NCBI GenBank assembly: GCA_030045295.1 | Contig: JASIGD010000204.1 | Location: forward strand, 1-6,078 | Source: Streptosporangiaceae bacterium | GTDB taxonomy: Bacteria; Actinomycetota; Actinomycetes; Streptosporangiales; Streptosporangiaceae | Direction of reading: 5' to 3' | DNA length: 6,078 nt | Shown: in pieces, positions 4,785 through 6,078 of the stretch | How the letters are laid out: the number at the start of each line of letters is the position of its first letter | Numbering within the stretch: position 1 is the stretch's first letter | Position numbers and translations under genes: made by a program | Notes under the pieces: model-generated | Told to the model about the DNA's origin: nothing | Database searches by the model: none | The model's input: only the letters and a program-made list of their open reading frames with translations

Positions 4785-6078
4785 GTGAGTGTCTCCGCCG
4801 AAGCGCCGTCGGCCCCCCAGCCCGAAGGCCCGGAGACCCCGGAGTCCCCGGAGAATTCCGCGTCCGGCCCGGGGGCACGGCCCGCGCGGCCGCTGGTGGT
4901 CACGGGCGCCATCGCCGCGTGCGCGGCCGCCGCCAGCGGGCTTGCCGTGCTCACCACGCTCTCCGCGATCGGCTGGATCACCGCGCCGCACGTGGGCATC
5001 GGCAGCGGGCTCGGCGGCGTGTTGCGGACGGCCGCGCTGCTGTGGCTGGTCGCGCACCACGTCGGGTTCACGGTGCACGGCGCCGGGAGGATCGGCATGC
5101 TGCCGCTGGGGCTGGTGCTTCTCCCTGGCGCGCTGCTCGCCCTGGCCGGCCGGTGGGTGGTGCGTGTCGGACAGGTCACCCGGCTACGGCACGTCGGCTA
5201 CGCCGCCATAGCGCTCGCCCTGCCCTACGCGCTGCTGGCCGGGGCGCTGGCGGTGGCGAGCAGGACGGCCCAAGCGGCGCCGTCGGTGCTGCAAGCGGTG
5301 ATCGCGTCCTTCCTGCTCGCCCTGGTGGCGGGCGGGCTGGGCGCCGCCCGCGGCCTGGCGCCGTGGTCACGGCTCGCCAGCCTGATGTCGGCTCGGCCGC
5401 GGTCGATCGTCGTGGGCATGCTCGGTTCCGTCGCCATCCTGGTCGCGGCCGGCGCGGCGCTGGCGGGCGGCTCTCTCGCGGTGCACCTGCCCGAGGTCAG
5501 GGCGGCCAGCGACGCGCTCGCGCCGGGTCCGACCGGGGCGGCGCTGCTGCTGCTCGCTCAGCTGGCCTACGTCCCGAACGCGATCATCTGGGCGGTCGCC
5601 TACGCGTTGGGTCCGGGATTCGCGTTCGGCACGGGCACCGTGGTCGCCCCGACCGGCTCGACCCTCGGCGCGGTCCCGGCCTTCCCCATGCTGGCCGCGC
5701 TGCCCGCAGGAGCACGGCCAGTCGGCCCGGCCTGGGTGCCGGTTCTGGTGCTGGCCGTCCCCTACCTGGCCGGGATATTCGGCGGGCTCGTAACGGTGCG
5801 GATCGCGCCTACCCCGACCATCGAGGCGGCTCCGCTCTGGGGATTCCTGACCGGCATGGCCGCGGGCGCCCTGATGGGCCTGGCGGCCGCCTTTTCGGGC
5901 GGCCCGCTCGGTGACGGCCGCCTGGCCGCGGTGGGCCCGTCCGGGTGGCAGGTCGGTCTGCTCGGCATACTCGAAATCGGCGTGACCGCCGCGCTGACCG
6001 CGTGGGCCGCCAACTGGCTGATCTTGCGCCGAGCCACCAGACGCAAAGCCGCGGACCCTGCGGCCGCGGCCGGCGGCG
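4785..6078 (+). CDS. perM: PerM/DUF6350-family multi-pass membrane protein (3' end outside window)
   Basis: The frame from GTG 4785 stays open to the right edge (431 codons plus one base, checked codon by codon), so the stop lies beyond the window. The first 35 residues are Pro/Glu/Ser-rich and probably cytosolic. Then follow about ten hydrophobic segments, near residues 37-64, 72-92, 103-126, 137-158, 166-187, 208-232, 250-275, 316-338, 348-370 and 389-414, and a basic tail (RRATRRK). The hallmark is YVPNAIIWAVAYALGPGF (262-279), followed by GTGTVVAPTG (282-291) and PAFPMLAALP (298-307), which I recognise as the conserved core of DUF6350. M. tuberculosis PerM (Rv0955) belongs to this family and is linked to cell division and persistence; no enzymatic activity is known. 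The position after sucCD matches other actinomycetes, where purN-purH usually follows. The last visible segment is past, so little of the C-terminus is probably missing. The family call is firm; a division role in this organism is inferred. Confidence 0.85.
   Translation, partial: MSVSAEAPSAPQPEGPETPESPENSASGPGARPARPLVVTGAIAACAAAASGLAVLTTLSAIGWITAPHVGIGSGLGGVLRTAALLWLVAHHVGFTVHGAGRIGMLPLGLVLLPGALLALAGRWVVRVGQVTRLRHVGYAAIALALPYALLAGALAVASRTAQAAPSVLQAVIASFLLALVAGGLGAARGLAPWSRLASLMSARPRSIVVGMLGSVAILVAAGAALAGGSLAVHLPEVRAASDALAPGPTGAALLLLAQLAYVPNAIIWAVAYALGPGFAFGTGTVVAPTGSTLGAVPAFPMLAALPAGARPVGPAWVPVLVLAVPYLAGIFGGLVTVRIAPTPTIEAAPLWGFLTGMAAGALMGLAAAFSGGPLGDGRLAAVGPSGWQVGLLGILEIGVTAALTAWAANWLILRRATRRKAADPAAAAGG

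Noticed and set aside
4781..5914. 377-codon + strand frame overlapping the PerM-like gene
   Set aside because: It is out of frame with the DUF6350 signature and is Arg/Gly/Ala-rich with no membrane segments; the frame starting at 4785 explains the region.

Overview
This is a high-GC, mostly housekeeping stretch of chromosome from an actinomycete. The support for this is strong G/C third-position bias in every real gene, GTG starts, and the linkage sucC-sucD-perM (DUF6350), which I know from Streptomyces, mycobacteria and relatives, where purN-purH follows. The genus cannot be fixed from this window. All real genes lie on the + strand.

Layout. Positions 1-678 hold the 3' end of a gene whose product ends in a CBS domain, a repetitive Gln/Ala/Thr linker and a TrkA-C (RCK_C) domain. 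It is most likely a ClC-type chloride channel or transporter entering from upstream. The 103 bases between it and the next gene are dominated by two overlapping inverted repeats. Positions 782-2308 encode a HerA/FtsK-like DUF87 P-loop ATPase with an N-terminal HAS-barrel-like region. A 216-base gap follows; it carries a 12-bp tandem direct repeat and presumably the sucC promoter. sucC (2525-3718) and sucD (3720-4607) are one base apart and encode the two subunits of succinyl-CoA synthetase, the substrate-level phosphorylation step of the TCA cycle. Then comes a 177-base spacer with a striking C-rich, G-poor stretch. Finally, an open frame starts at GTG 4785 and runs off the right edge; it encodes a multi-pass membrane protein of the PerM/DUF6350 family.

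How they work together. SucC and SucD form one enzyme and are almost certainly co-transcribed and translationally coupled. PerM is a conserved neighbour with a cell-division or envelope role in mycobacteria and no known biochemical tie to SucCD. The ClC-like gene and the HerA-like ATPase look like independent units, each separated from the next gene by more than 100 bases.

Novelty. I see no CRISPR array, insertion sequence, tRNA or rRNA, and no clear defence island. The items most worth a second look are the solitary HerA-like ATPase with no nuclease partner in view, the strong dyad just upstream of it, the two 15-bp-period in-frame repeat arrays in the ClC-like gene (the first with two G-quadruplex motifs), the direct repeat upstream of sucC, and the candidate Rho-type termination region after sucD.
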